Below, piece by piece: positions 1 through 11,018 of a DNA stretch of 64,000 nt (positions are counted from its first letter, which is position 1; each line of letters begins with the position of its first letter). This DNA comes from Ottowia massiliensis (GTDB lineage Bacteria > Pseudomonadota > Gammaproteobacteria > Burkholderiales > Burkholderiaceae_C), in NCBI RefSeq assembly GCF_900240305.1, contig NZ_LT964854.1:2418001-2482000 (forward strand). Reading direction: 5' to 3'. The notes beneath the pieces are model-generated. The model saw only the letters and a program-made list of their open reading frames with translations, did not search any database and was not told the DNA's origin. The translations under genes were made by a program, and so were the position numbers.

Positions 1-1955
1 TGTTCGGCAATGTCGCTTTCGGCGGGCAAGGTAAGGGCCAAGGCCTTGAAGGCGGCGTCCAGCTGCGGGTGGCGGAGCACGGCGCGCAAAGCTTCCATCT
101 GGGCGCCGTTCAGCGCGGGTTCGCCGGGGTTCGCGGATGCGCTGGCGTGGCGGGTGGCGGCTTGCAGCAGCAGGGTCTGGCCCGCTTCCCAGCGGTTGAA
201 GGGGTCGCTGTCGTGGGCCAGGCGGTGCAGCAGTTGCGCGGGGGTTTCGGCGTATTGCAGCCGCACGGGGGCCGAGAAGCCGCGCAGGAGCGAGGGGGCG
301 CAGCCCGCAGGCACGTTGGTGAAGGTGAAGCTGACTTTTTCTTCGGTGAGCAGGGCGGTAAAGGTGGCGGCGGGGGCGGCAGCGGGGGCGCTTTCGCCTT
401 GCTGGCCTTCTTGCGTTTGCAGGGGCACGTCTTGCCCGTCCGGGCCGACAAGGCCAATGCGCACGGGAATGACGAGCGGCTCTTTGACGGCCTGGCCGGG
501 GGTGGGCGGGGTGTGCTGGGCGAGGGTGAGCGTCCAGGTCTGCGCGGCTTCGTCGTAGCGGCTTTCGGCTGTCACCACGGGCGTGCCGGCCTGGCTGTAC
601 CAGCGCTTGAACTGCGGCAGCAGGGCGGGCAGGGGGCTTTGCGGGTTGGCGTCGCTCATGGCCTGGGCGAAGTCGTCGCAGGTGACGGCCTGGCCGTCGT
701 GGCGCTCAAAGTACAGGTCCATGCCGCGCCTGAAGCCTTCGCGGCCCAGCAGGGTTTGGTACATGCGCACCACTTCGGCGCCTTTTTCGTAGATGGTGGT
801 GGTGTAGAAGTTGTTGATTTCCTGGTATTCGTCGGGCCGCACGGGGTGGGCCAGGGGGCCGGCGTCTTCAGGGAACTGGTGGGCGCGAAGGACGATGACG
901 TCTTCAATGCGCTTGACGGCGCGGGCCGATTCGCTGCCGGCCATGTCCTGGCTGAATTCCTGGTCGCGAAAAACGGTAAGGCCCTCTTTGAGCGAGAGCT
1001 GAAACCAGTCGCGGCAGGTCACGCGGTTGCCCGTCCAGTTATGAAAGTATTCGTGGCCGATCACGCTTTCCACGCCTGCAAAGTCGGCATCGGTGGCGGT
1101 GGCGGGCTTGGCGAGCACGAACCGGGTGTTGAAGATGTTCAGGCCCTTGTTTTCCATGGCGCCCATGTTGAAGTCGCTGGTGGCCACCACCATGAAGCGC
1201 TCCAGATCCAGCGGCAGGCCAAAGCGCGCTTCGTCCCAGGCCACGGCGGCCATGAGCGAGCGCATGGCGTGGCCGGTCTGGTCCAGATCGCCCGGGCGCA
1301 CAAAGACTTGCAGCAAGTGCTCCTTGCCCGCGCGGGTGGTGATGCGCTGCTCGCGCGCCACCAGGCGGCCAGCCACCACGGCGAACAGGTAGCTGGGCTT
1401 TTTGTGCGGGTCGTGCCAGATGGCGAAATGGCGGCCATCGTCCAGATCGCCGCTTTCGATCAGATTGCCGTTGGACAGCAGCACGGGCCAGCGCGCCTTG
1501 TCGGCGCGCAAGGTGACGGTGTAGGCGGCCATCACGTCGGGCCGGTCCAGAAAGTAGGTGATGCGGCGAAAGCCCTCGGCTTCGCACTGCGTGAAAAAGT
1601 CGCCGCCGCTCATGTACAGGCCCATGAGGCGCGTGTTTTTTTCAGGGCAGCAGGTGGTGAAGATTTCCAGCTCGAACGGCTCCGGCCCTTCGGGCAGGTT
1701 TTCCAGCACCAGCGTCTGGCCGTCCATGCGAAAAGAGCAGCCCTGCCCGCCCAGCAGCACGCGCGAGAGGCTGAGTTCATCGCCATCCAGCCGCAGCGGC
1801 TGCGCGGGCACGGCCGGGTTGCGGCGCAGCGTCATGCGGTTGAGCACGCGGGTCTTGGCTGGGTCCAGGTCAAAAGTGAGGTTCACGCTGTCGATCCAGA
1901 ACGCGGGCGGGGCGTAGTCGGCGCGGCGGATGGTGGCGGCTTGCGGATGGTTCAT
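1..1955 (-). CDS. pepN: Aminopeptidase N, M1 family (3' end cut by window)
   Basis: Zinc aminopeptidase that removes N-terminal residues from peptides in the cytoplasm. The visible 651 residues begin MNHPQAATIRRADYAPP and include the M1 exopeptidase motif GAMEN at residues 265-269, the zinc motif HEYFH at 301-305, and the downstream zinc ligand Glu324 in LSLKEGLTVF. These are the complete catalytic set. Full-length family members have about 880-900 residues, so roughly the last quarter lies outside the window. The gene is followed upstream (higher coordinates) by a family-1 repeat and is not obviously in an operon. Confidence 0.95.
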   Translation of the reverse strand, partial: MNHPQAATIRRADYAPPAFWIDSVNLTFDLDPAKTRVLNRMTLRRNPAVPAQPLRLDGDELSLSRVLLGGQGCSFRMDGQTLVLENLPEGPEPFELEIFTTCCPEKNTRLMGLYMSGGDFFTQCEAEGFRRITYFLDRPDVMAAYTVTLRADKARWPVLLSNGNLIESGDLDDGRHFAIWHDPHKKPSYLFAVVAGRLVAREQRITTRAGKEHLLQVFVRPGDLDQTGHAMRSLMAAVAWDEARFGLPLDLERFMVVATSDFNMGAMENKGLNIFNTRFVLAKPATATDADFAGVESVIGHEYFHNWTGNRVTCRDWFQLSLKEGLTVFRDQEFSQDMAGSESARAVKRIEDVIVLRAHQFPEDAGPLAHPVRPDEYQEINNFYTTTIYEKGAEVVRMYQTLLGREGFRRGMDLYFERHDGQAVTCDDFAQAMSDANPQSPLPALLPQFKRWYSQAGTPVVTAESRYDEAAQTWTLTLAQHTPPTPGQAVKEPLVIPVRIGLVGPDGQDVPLQTQEGQQGESAPAAAPAATFTALLTEEKVSFTFTNVPAGCAPSLLRGFSAPVRLQYAETPAQLLHRLAHDSDPFNRWEAGQTLLLQAATRHASASANPGEPALNGAQMEALRAVLRHPQLDAAFKALALTLPAESDIAE

Positions 1956-2030
1956 GGCGGTGTGGTGCAGGGAAAGGAATGCGGGAAGGGCAGGGCGGTG
2001 TTCCGCCCTGCGGCGCATGAGAAAGAGTTC

Positions 2031-2118
2031 AAAAAGAGAAGCAGATCCGGATGGGGCAAAAACGGCTTTCGCGCAGTCTCCACTAGGACATCACGCTATT
2101 GTTATAAGAGCAAAATCA
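2031..2118 (+). repeat. Family-1 intergenic repeat, copy 1
   Basis: About 88 bp, forward orientation. It starts with an A-rich run and GAAGCAGAT, has the core CCACTAGGACATCACGCTAT near 2090-2109, and ends AGAGCAAAATC. It lies between pepN and the DUF3829-like gene. Confidence 0.8.
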
Positions 2119-2177
2119 GTCTTTCTTTCCAGGTGACGAATGGCGTAAAAAAGCAACGGCGCCACGCCCATGCGGCT

Positions 2178-2801
2178 TCAGCGCGAGAGGCGGTTGCTGC
2201 TGCTGACCAGCTGGTTGCAGTTGCGCGCCACCTTGCCGTGCGAGCCGTCCACCATCCAGCCGCCGCAGCCTTCAAGCATCATGCGTTCGCCTTGGTTGTA
2301 GGGCTTTTTGCCGCGAACGCGGCGCACACGCTCCTTGGCGGCCACGAGAAAAGGCTCAATGCTGCTTTCAAACGCGTTCCACATGGGCTGCCCGCCTTCA
2401 TGCGCCTTGGCGTAGGCCAGGGTTGCGTCGGCAGCCTTTTCAAAGCTGACCATCGGGGCGGCGGCCTTTTCCACACGGGCCAGCCCGGCGGCATAGAAGT
2501 TTTCCATCGCCGGTGTCAGGGCGCCTACATCTTTCAGGCAGTCGCTCAATGCGTTATCGCTGAGGGCACAGAGGCCATCAACCATGCGCTCCCTGCCCGC
2601 AGGGCTTGTCTTCATGTTTGCCACCCGGTTGGCGTAACGCTCCATGCTTTGTATGGCGCGGCCATCCACGCTGTTGCAGCAGCCGATATAGGCGGAGACT
2701 TTGGCGGACGGGCCATCTGCCGACGCGGGCGCTCCATCCGGCTTGCCCGAGCGGGCAGTGAGCAAGGCCGGAACCAAAGTGGCGTGAAGCGTGTTTTTCA
2801 T
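2178..2801 (-). CDS. DUF3829/YiiG-like predicted exported protein
   Basis: A 207-residue protein of unknown function. It starts MKNTLHATLVPALLTARSG, a possible but weak secretion signal. The segment YIGCCNSVDGRAIQSMERY followed by spaced SPAGRE and LKDVG helices resembles the DUF3829 (YiiG) family of bacterial lipoproteins, but no clean lipobox is visible here. The C-terminal part contains GYNQGER-like and GGWMVDGSHG segments I do not recognise. ATG at 2801 was preferred to an in-frame TTG two codons upstream. It stands alone between prfB and a repeat. The family assignment rests on pattern memory and is moderate. Confidence 0.55.
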   Translation of the reverse strand: MKNTLHATLVPALLTARSGKPDGAPASADGPSAKVSAYIGCCNSVDGRAIQSMERYANRVANMKTSPAGRERMVDGLCALSDNALSDCLKDVGALTPAMENFYAAGLARVEKAAAPMVSFEKAADATLAYAKAHEGGQPMWNAFESSIEPFLVAAKERVRRVRGKKPYNQGERMMLEGCGGWMVDGSHGKVARNCNQLVSSSNRLSR

Positions 2802-2913
2802 ATGCAAAGCGAAGGTTGAAAAAGGCGAACGCGGGGAATGCAGACGATGAAAATGCCGCCGCCTGCCGCCAGAGGCCCCGGCGCGGGGCAGGGTGGCCGG
2901 GCTGGCTTGGGCC

Positions 2914-4018
2914 TCACACGCCCTGCTTCAGGCTGGCTTCGATGAAGGCGTCCAGGTCGCCGTCGAGCACTTTTTGCGTGTTGCTGATTTCAACGCCCGT
3001 GCGCAGGTCTTTGATGCGGCTTTGGTCGAGCACGTAGCTGCGGATCTGGTGGCCCCAGCCCACGTCGGTTTTGCTGTCTTCGAGCTTTTGCTGCTCTTCC
3101 ATGCGCTTGCGCATTTCATGGTCGTAGAGGCGGCTGCGCAGGCGGCGCCAGGCCACGTCGCGGTTGGAGTGCTGGCTGCGGCTGTCCTGGCACTGCACGA
3201 CGATGCCGGTGGGCAGGTGCGTCAGGCGCACGGCCGAGTCGGTTTTGTTGATGTGCTGGCCGCCCGCGCCGCTGGCGCGGTAGGTGTCCACGCGCACGTC
3301 GGCGGGGTTGATGTTGATTTCGATGGAATCGTCAATTTCCGGGTAGACGAAGATGGACGCAAACGAGGTGTGCCGTCCGCCGGCCGAGTCAAAGGGCGAT
3401 TTGCGCACCAGCCGGTGCACGCCCGTTTCGGTGCGCAGCAGGCCGAAGGCGTATTCGCCTTCCACTTTGATGGTGGCGCTTTTGATGCCGGCGGTTTCGC
3501 CCGGCGTTTCGTCTTCCAGATCGGTTTTGAAGCCTTTGCGCTCGGCGTATTTCAGGTACTGGCGCAGCAGCATGCTGGCCCAGTCTTGCGCTTCGGTGCC
3601 TCCCGCGCCGGCCTGGATGTCGATGAAGCAGTTGCTGGGGTCGGCGGGCTGGTTGAACATGCGGCGAAATTCCAGCTGTTCGACCGTGCCTTGCAGGCGC
3701 TGCACGTCGTCGGCAATGGCCTGCAAGGCGGCTTCGTCGCCTTCTTCGCGGCTCATTTCATACAGCTCGGCGTTGTCGGCCAGGTTGCGCGCCAGGTCGT
3801 CGAGCACGAGCACCACGTCGTCGAGGCGTTTTTTTTCCTTGCCCAGCTCCTGGGCTTTTTGGGGGTCGTTCCAGACGGCAGGGTCTTCCAGCGCGGCGTT
3901 CACGGTGCGCAGGCGGTCGGCCTTGGCAGGGTAGTCAAAGATACCCCCGTAGCTCGGCGGTGCGGGCGGTGAGGTCTGCGATCTGGCTGCCAATCTGGTT
4001 GATGCGTTCTGCGTCCAT
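2914..4018 (-). CDS. prfB: Peptide chain release factor 2 with programmed +1 frameshift
   Basis: RF2 releases peptides at UGA and UAA. The first frame, from ATG at 4018, encodes MDAERINQIGSQIADL and ends 27 codons later as GGGGGTATCTTTGAC. This is the classic frameshift site, with an SD-like G-run, the CUU slip codon and an in-frame UGA at 3937-3935. Shifting +1 continues FDYPAKADRLRTVN to the stop at 2914. The main frame carries the stop-recognition tripeptide SPF in KSPFDSAGGRH and the catalytic GGQ at residues 252-254. Total length is about 367 residues, normal for RF2. Expression is autoregulated: high RF2 favours termination at the internal UGA. No lysS follows, unlike in many relatives. 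Confidence 0.97.
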
Positions 4019-4169
4019 GATGTTTTCCGGGTGTTTCTTGAGAAAAAAGCGGGCGATTCTCGCATGTGGGTCTCTCGGGAGCCTGCCTGCGGCGGGCTTT
4101 GCCGCCTTTGCGCGACTGGCGGCGGCGCGGCGGCATCTGGCGGTTTGCTTCCCGTCCGCCAGATCGCAT

Positions 4170-4257
4170 CAAAAACAGGAGCGAATTCAAGGGGGTCGAA
4201 ATGCCGTCTCGCGCAGTTTCCACTAGGACCTCATGCTACGAATAAAGTAGTGAAAAT
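4170..4257 (+). repeat. Family-1 intergenic repeat, copy 2
   Basis: Forward orientation. Left end AAAAACAGGAGCGAATTC, core TTCCACTAGGACCTCATGCT, right end GTAGTGAAAAT. It fills the gap between prfB and the aminotransferase gene. Next to it, 4288-4304 (GATTGCGAACAGGTTCTCA) resembles one end of the family-2 repeat. Confidence 0.85.
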
Positions 4258-4302
4258 GACCGTCTGCCCGTGGCCCTGTGCGGACAGATTGCGAACAGGT
4301 TC

Positions 4303-5325
4303 TCAGAGCTTCGCCAGTGTGCGCAGCAGGGCCTCTTGCACCGGCGGGGGCGCGACGGCCATGCGCACGTGGCCGGGCAGGCCGAAGCTGGCGCAGTCGC
4401 GCAGCTTGAAGCCTTGGGCGCGCAGGGCGGCCAGCAGCGCGGGCAGCTCGTGCGCCGCCAGCGGCGGGCGGGCGGTGAAAAAGCTGGTTTGGCTGGGCAG
4501 CGCTTGCCAGCCCGCTTGCGCCAGCCCGTCAAGCTGCCGCGCGCGCCACTGGCGCAAGGTGGCGCGGCACGCATGCAGCCAGGCGGCGGCGGCGGGGCTG
4601 GCCCAGGCTTGCAGCAGGGCTTGCCCGTGCGCGCCCAGCGGCCAGGAAGGGGCCAGCGCCTGCACGCGCGCAAGCAAGGCGGCATCCGCATGCAAGGGGG
4701 CGATGGCGTAGGCGGCGCGCACGCCGGTCAGGCCCAGCGCCTTGTTGGGGGTGATGAGGCGCCAGGCGCGTTGCAAGGCGGCTTCGTCCAGGCTGGGCGC
4801 GCCTTGCAGGCGCAAGGGGGCGTAGGCCTCGTCCAGCGCCAGCGTTTGCTGCGGCGCGAGGGCGGTGGCCAGCGCGGGCAGGTCAGTTTGCGGCTGGCCC
4901 AGCGGGCTGGATGGCTCGCAGGCCCATAGCAGCGCGGCTTGCGCGGGCGCGGCAGCCAGCGGCAGGCCGTGGGCTTGGGCGGCGCGGGCGTAGTCGCCGT
5001 AGGCGTGGCGGGGCAGCCAGACGGCGGGCGGCGCGCCGCCATCGCGCGCGGCGGCGCCTTGCAGGGCCACGGCGGCGGTCAGGCGCTGGATGAATTCGCT
5101 GCCGCTGGCGGCCACGAAGATGCGGCTGGCCGCCACGCCGTGCCACTGGCCCAGCAGCGCGCGCAGGCGGGTGTAGGCGGAGTCGGGGTAGCGGCGCGCG
5201 TCGGCCCGCTCCAGCGCCCGCACGGCCAGCGGGCAGGGGCCGCAGGCGTTGGCGTTGGTTGAAAGATCGTGCTCGGGCGCGCCCTGGGCGTCGGGGCCGC
5301 CGTGAAGGGGGGTGGGGCCGGGCAT
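4303..5325 (-). CDS. Class I/II aminotransferase, CobC/CobD (L-threonine-phosphate decarboxylase)-like
   Basis: A 340-residue PLP enzyme of the HisC/CobC branch. The N-terminus has the STNANACGPCPLAVRAL segment typical of HisC/CobC, followed by RRYPDSAYTRLR. The PLP lysine is Lys195 in LITPNKALGLTG. HisC makes histidinol phosphate. CobC/CobD makes the aminopropanol phosphate used in the nucleotide loop of cobalamin. The short length, the missing his operon, and the corrinoid transport and adenosylation genes elsewhere in the window favour CobC, but this is inference. No other cobalamin synthesis gene is adjacent. ATG at 5325 was chosen because homology starts just after it. Confidence 0.7.
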   Translation of the reverse strand: MPGPTPLHGGPDAQGAPEHDLSTNANACGPCPLAVRALERADARRYPDSAYTRLRALLGQWHGVAASRIFVAASGSEFIQRLTAAVALQGAAARDGGAPPAVWLPRHAYGDYARAAQAHGLPLAAAPAQAALLWACEPSSPLGQPQTDLPALATALAPQQTLALDEAYAPLRLQGAPSLDEAALQRAWRLITPNKALGLTGVRAAYAIAPLHADAALLARVQALAPSWPLGAHGQALLQAWASPAAAAWLHACRATLRQWRARQLDGLAQAGWQALPSQTSFFTARPPLAAHELPALLAALRAQGFKLRDCASFGLPGHVRMAVAPPPVQEALLRTLAKL

Positions 5326-5438
5326 GGCGGCAGGTTCGGGTTGCTGCAAAAAAAGTGAGCGGCCCGCGCTGATTCCACGGGGCTTGGGGCTGGTTTGATG
5401 CTGATTGGGCGCCGCTTTGAAAGAAGGGCGGCGGCGCT

Positions 5439-7452
5439 TCAAGGCAGTTCCGCCCCGGTTTCTTCCTGCGGCGCGGGCGGCGCAATGCGCCCCAGGCGCT
5501 GGGCTAGGGACTGGGGCTGGCCGGTGAGCAAGGCGGCGTAATCGACGGTGTTGGAGAGCACGTTTTTGACGTAGGTGCGGGTTTCGTCGAAGGGAATGTT
5601 TTCCACCCAGGCTGCGCCTTCCAGCTCGGGGCCGGCGCCGTCGTCGGGGGCGCGCCACTGGCGGGGCGGTGGGGCGGCGTGTAGGGGCGGCGGCCAGGGG
5701 CAGGGCGCCGTCAAAGCGCTCCAGCGCCAGCTTCAGGTAGTGGGAGCCGATTTGCAAGTTGGTGTCCAGCTCGTTGATTTGCGCAGGCTTGAAGCCCTTG
5801 AGGCCGAGCTGGCGCGCCGTCCAGCGGGCCGTGGCGGGCATGATTTGCATCAGGCCCGATGCGCCCGCGCGCGAGCGGGCGGCGGTGACAAAGCGGCTTT
5901 CCTGCCGGATGAGGCCGTAGACGTAGGCCGCTTCCAGCCCGCTGGCGCTGGCGTGGCTGAGCACTTCGGTGCGGTGCGGGGTGGGAAAGCGCAGGGCTTC
6001 GTCGCTGAAGGGCAGGCGTTCGCTGGCGCTGATGCAGCGGTCCCACACTTCGTGCTGGCAGGCGTAGGCGGCTGCGGCGTGGCGCTGTTCGTCGCTCATG
6101 CCGCCGGGCGTGTGCAGATTGACGGTGTAGTTCCATTCGCGCACGCCTTCGCCGCGCAGGCCCAGCAAGATGGCCAGCAGCGCGCGGTTCAGGCCCGCGT
6201 TGTGCCGCACGGCCTGCTGCATGGCAGCGGGCACGGGCGGGGCGGCGGGGGCGCGTTGCAGGCGCAGGCCCAGGCGCTCGGCGGCGAGCTTTTCGTAAAA
6301 GCCGCCGCCGCTGGCGCGGGCGATGGATTGGTAAAGCGGCTGCGCCTGCGCGGCCTGCCCCGTGGCGGCCAGTGCGCGCGCCTTCCAGTACACCCATACG
6401 GGCTGGCTGGCCTGGGCGGCGGGCATGGCGCTGATGGCGCGCAGCACTTCAGGCCACTGCCCGGCGCGCAAGGCGGCGCGAGCCATCCATTCGCGCGCTT
6501 CGGGCAGCAGCCAAGCGGGCTGGCGCACGTGGCTGAAGTAGGAGGGCGCGTCGGCGGAAAGGCGCAGCGCGGCTTTGTGGCCGGCGGCGGCCCAGACCCA
6601 GTCGCGGCCTTCTTCGCTCATTTGCCCGGCCCACTGGGGCATCCAGGCGCTGGCTTGCGCGGGGTCGGCGCTGGCAAGCCGGGCCAGCGCCAGGGTGGTG
6701 AGTTCGCGGCGCAAGGCGGCATCGGCCACGGCGGCGGGCTGCGCGGCCAGCCAGCGGGCGGGGCTGGCGGCAATGGCTTCAATGTGCGGCAGCGCTTCAG
6801 GGTGCAGCAGGGCGACGGCGGCGCGCGCCAGCGGGGTTTTGCCCGCCAGCAAGGCAGCGCGCGCCTTGCGCCAGACGGCGGACGGCGGCACTTGCCCATC
6901 GTCCAGCAGGCGCGAGACGGCCCAGAGGCACCCGTCGTCAGCGTCTTTTTGCGCCAGCCACAGGCGGGCGGCTTCTTCGCCCGCGCCCGCCGCCGTTTCC
7001 GGATGCGTCAGATGCGCCAGCCCCAGCGCGTAGCAGCGCACTTGCGCGTCATCTCGCATGCGGTAGGGCGGCTCGTAGGCCAGAAAGCGCCCCCAGTCGC
7101 GCCGCTGGCCCAGCAGCAGCAGCCAGTCGTTGCGCAGGCGGTCTTCCTGATACGTGCCTGCGTGGCGCTGCAAGAAGGCGTCCACCTCGGCGGGCTGCGC
7201 CAGCGGCAGGCGCGCTTTCAGCTCCCAGTAATCGGCCCACGGCTCCAGCGCATGGCCCGCCGCCAGCGGCAGCAGGGCCGCAAGCTGCGCCCGGTCGCTC
7301 TTGCGGAAGGCGGCGCGCATTTGCACGATGACGGCGTCGGCGGCGCCAAGGGCCTGCGCGCCGGGCGCGTCGGGCGCATCAGGGTTCAAGCCGGTTTGCG
7401 CCCCGGCCAGGGGAGCGGCCAGCGCCAGCAGCAATGTCAGAATCTTTCGCAT
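5439..7452 (-). pseudogene. slt: Soluble lytic murein transglycosylase (Slt70-like), frameshifted near the C-terminus
   Basis: Periplasmic enzyme that cleaves the MurNAc-GlcNAc bond of peptidoglycan. It starts MRKILTLLLALAAPLAGAQ, a signal peptide, followed by a long helical-repeat domain and a C-terminal SLT domain with catalytic Glu518 in YGLIRQESRFV and SGLMQIMPATA. The frame breaks at about 5660-5710. One frame ends ...YLKLALERFDGALPLAAA; the family's C-terminus (WVENIPFDETRTYVKN) continues in another frame to 5439. The expected AYNAG motif falls exactly at the break and is unreadable in either frame. Several bases seem missing in a GC-rich 40-bp run, so either a real mutation or a sequencing or assembly error is possible. 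It diverges from ygfA with only 12 bp between starts. Confidence 0.8.
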
Positions 7453-7464
7453 ATTGACTGAATT

Positions 7465-8073
7465 ATGAGCACCCGCCCTGACAAAAAAGCCCTGCGCCAG
7501 CGCCTGATGGCCCAGCGCCAGAGCCTGCCTGGCCGCACGGCGCGATCGGCCGCCCTGCACGCAGCGCTGCGGGCCTGGCTGGCGGGCCGGCCCGAAACCT
7601 GTGTGGGCGCTTACTGGCCCATCAAGGGCGAGTTCGATCCCCTGCCCGCCCTGTGCCATTGGCAACAAGAAGGCCAGCAGCAGGAAGGCCAGCAGGCGAA
7701 CCAGCGCCGCCGCATCGGCCTGCCCGTGATGGACAAGGCCAGCAAAACCCTGGCCTTTCACGACTGGCACCCCGGCTGCCCGATGGAGATGGACGCCTGG
7801 GGCATTCCCCAGCCCAAGGGCACGCCAGCCATCGCGCCCGATCTGCTGCTGGTGCCCTGCGTGGGCTATGCGCCCGGCGGCGTGCGCCTGGGCTACGGCG
7901 GCGGCTTTTATGACCGCACCCTGGCCGCGCTGCGCCCGCGCCCCTATGCCGTGGGCCTGGCCTTTGCCTGCGCCTTCGTGGCCGACTTGCCGCCCGAGCC
8001 GCACGACGCGCCGCTGGACGCCATCCTCACCGACTGCGGCCTGGCCTGGCCCGCCAAGGCCGAATCGCATTGA
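7465..8073 (+). CDS. ygfA: 5-formyltetrahydrofolate cyclo-ligase
   Basis: ATP-dependent enzyme that converts 5-formyl-THF to 5,10-methenyl-THF, recycling folate in the cytoplasm. The 202 residues begin STRPDKKALRQRLMAQRQ, the typical basic N-terminal helix. They contain GAYWPIKGEFDPLP and the substrate/ATP-binding motif GYGGGFYDR starting at Gly143. A Gln-rich insertion (QQEGQQQEGQQANQ) around residues 67-80 is unusual but keeps the frame. The stop codon is the first element of a family-1 repeat. Confidence 0.93.
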   Translation: MSTRPDKKALRQRLMAQRQSLPGRTARSAALHAALRAWLAGRPETCVGAYWPIKGEFDPLPALCHWQQEGQQQEGQQANQRRRIGLPVMDKASKTLAFHDWHPGCPMEMDAWGIPQPKGTPAIAPDLLLVPCVGYAPGGVRLGYGGGFYDRTLAALRPRPYAVGLAFACAFVADLPPEPHDAPLDAILTDCGLAWPAKAESH

Positions 8074-8160
8074 AAACAGGAGCAAATTCAAGACCCATGA
8101 AAACGGCTCTGGCGCAATTTCCACCAGGACCTTATGCTATTTAAAAAGGAGCGAAAAAAG
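8072..8160 (+). repeat. Family-1 intergenic repeat, copy 3
   Basis: Forward orientation. It begins in the ygfA stop codon (TGAAAACAGGAGCAAATTC), has the core TTCCACCAGGACCTTATGCT, and ends AAAAAGGAGCGAAAAAAG. The two ends form imperfect direct repeats of AGGAGCRAA. Confidence 0.8.
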
Positions 8161-8277
8161 ACCCTTCATCCAGCCCCGCCAAGCGGCTGCCCGGCTTGAA
8201 AAAGAACGGGGCAGCCGCAACTGCCCTGTGTCATTGGGAGTGTGCGCACTGCACGCTCACGAAAGGAGAAAACACTG

Positions 8278-10866
<2,589 letters not shown>

Positions 10867-11018
10867 CAGCCGCCCCCCCATGCCGGGCGGCCCGCCCCAT
10901 GCGCCGCCTGGCAGCCCGCCAGGATGGCAGCAGGCGCGGGCCACAGCCTGATTTGATGCTTGCGCAAGCGAGGGGGTTTGAAGCGTGGCGGCGGGCCGAG
11001 AGCGGGAGAGGCCGCGCC

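Noticed and set aside
69..2819. 916-codon plus-strand open frame opposite pepN and the DUF3829-like gene
   Set aside because: Antisense shadow of pepN in high-GC DNA; His/Gly/Ala-rich with no family motif. Other large antisense frames (opposite cobN, clpB, uvrB, rne, DUF349) were rejected for the same reason.
8190..8277. Sigma-32 promoter for clpB
   Set aside because: CTTGAAA at 8195 is good, but no CCCATNT-like -10 at the proper distance was found; the nearest C-rich candidate is about 21 bp away.
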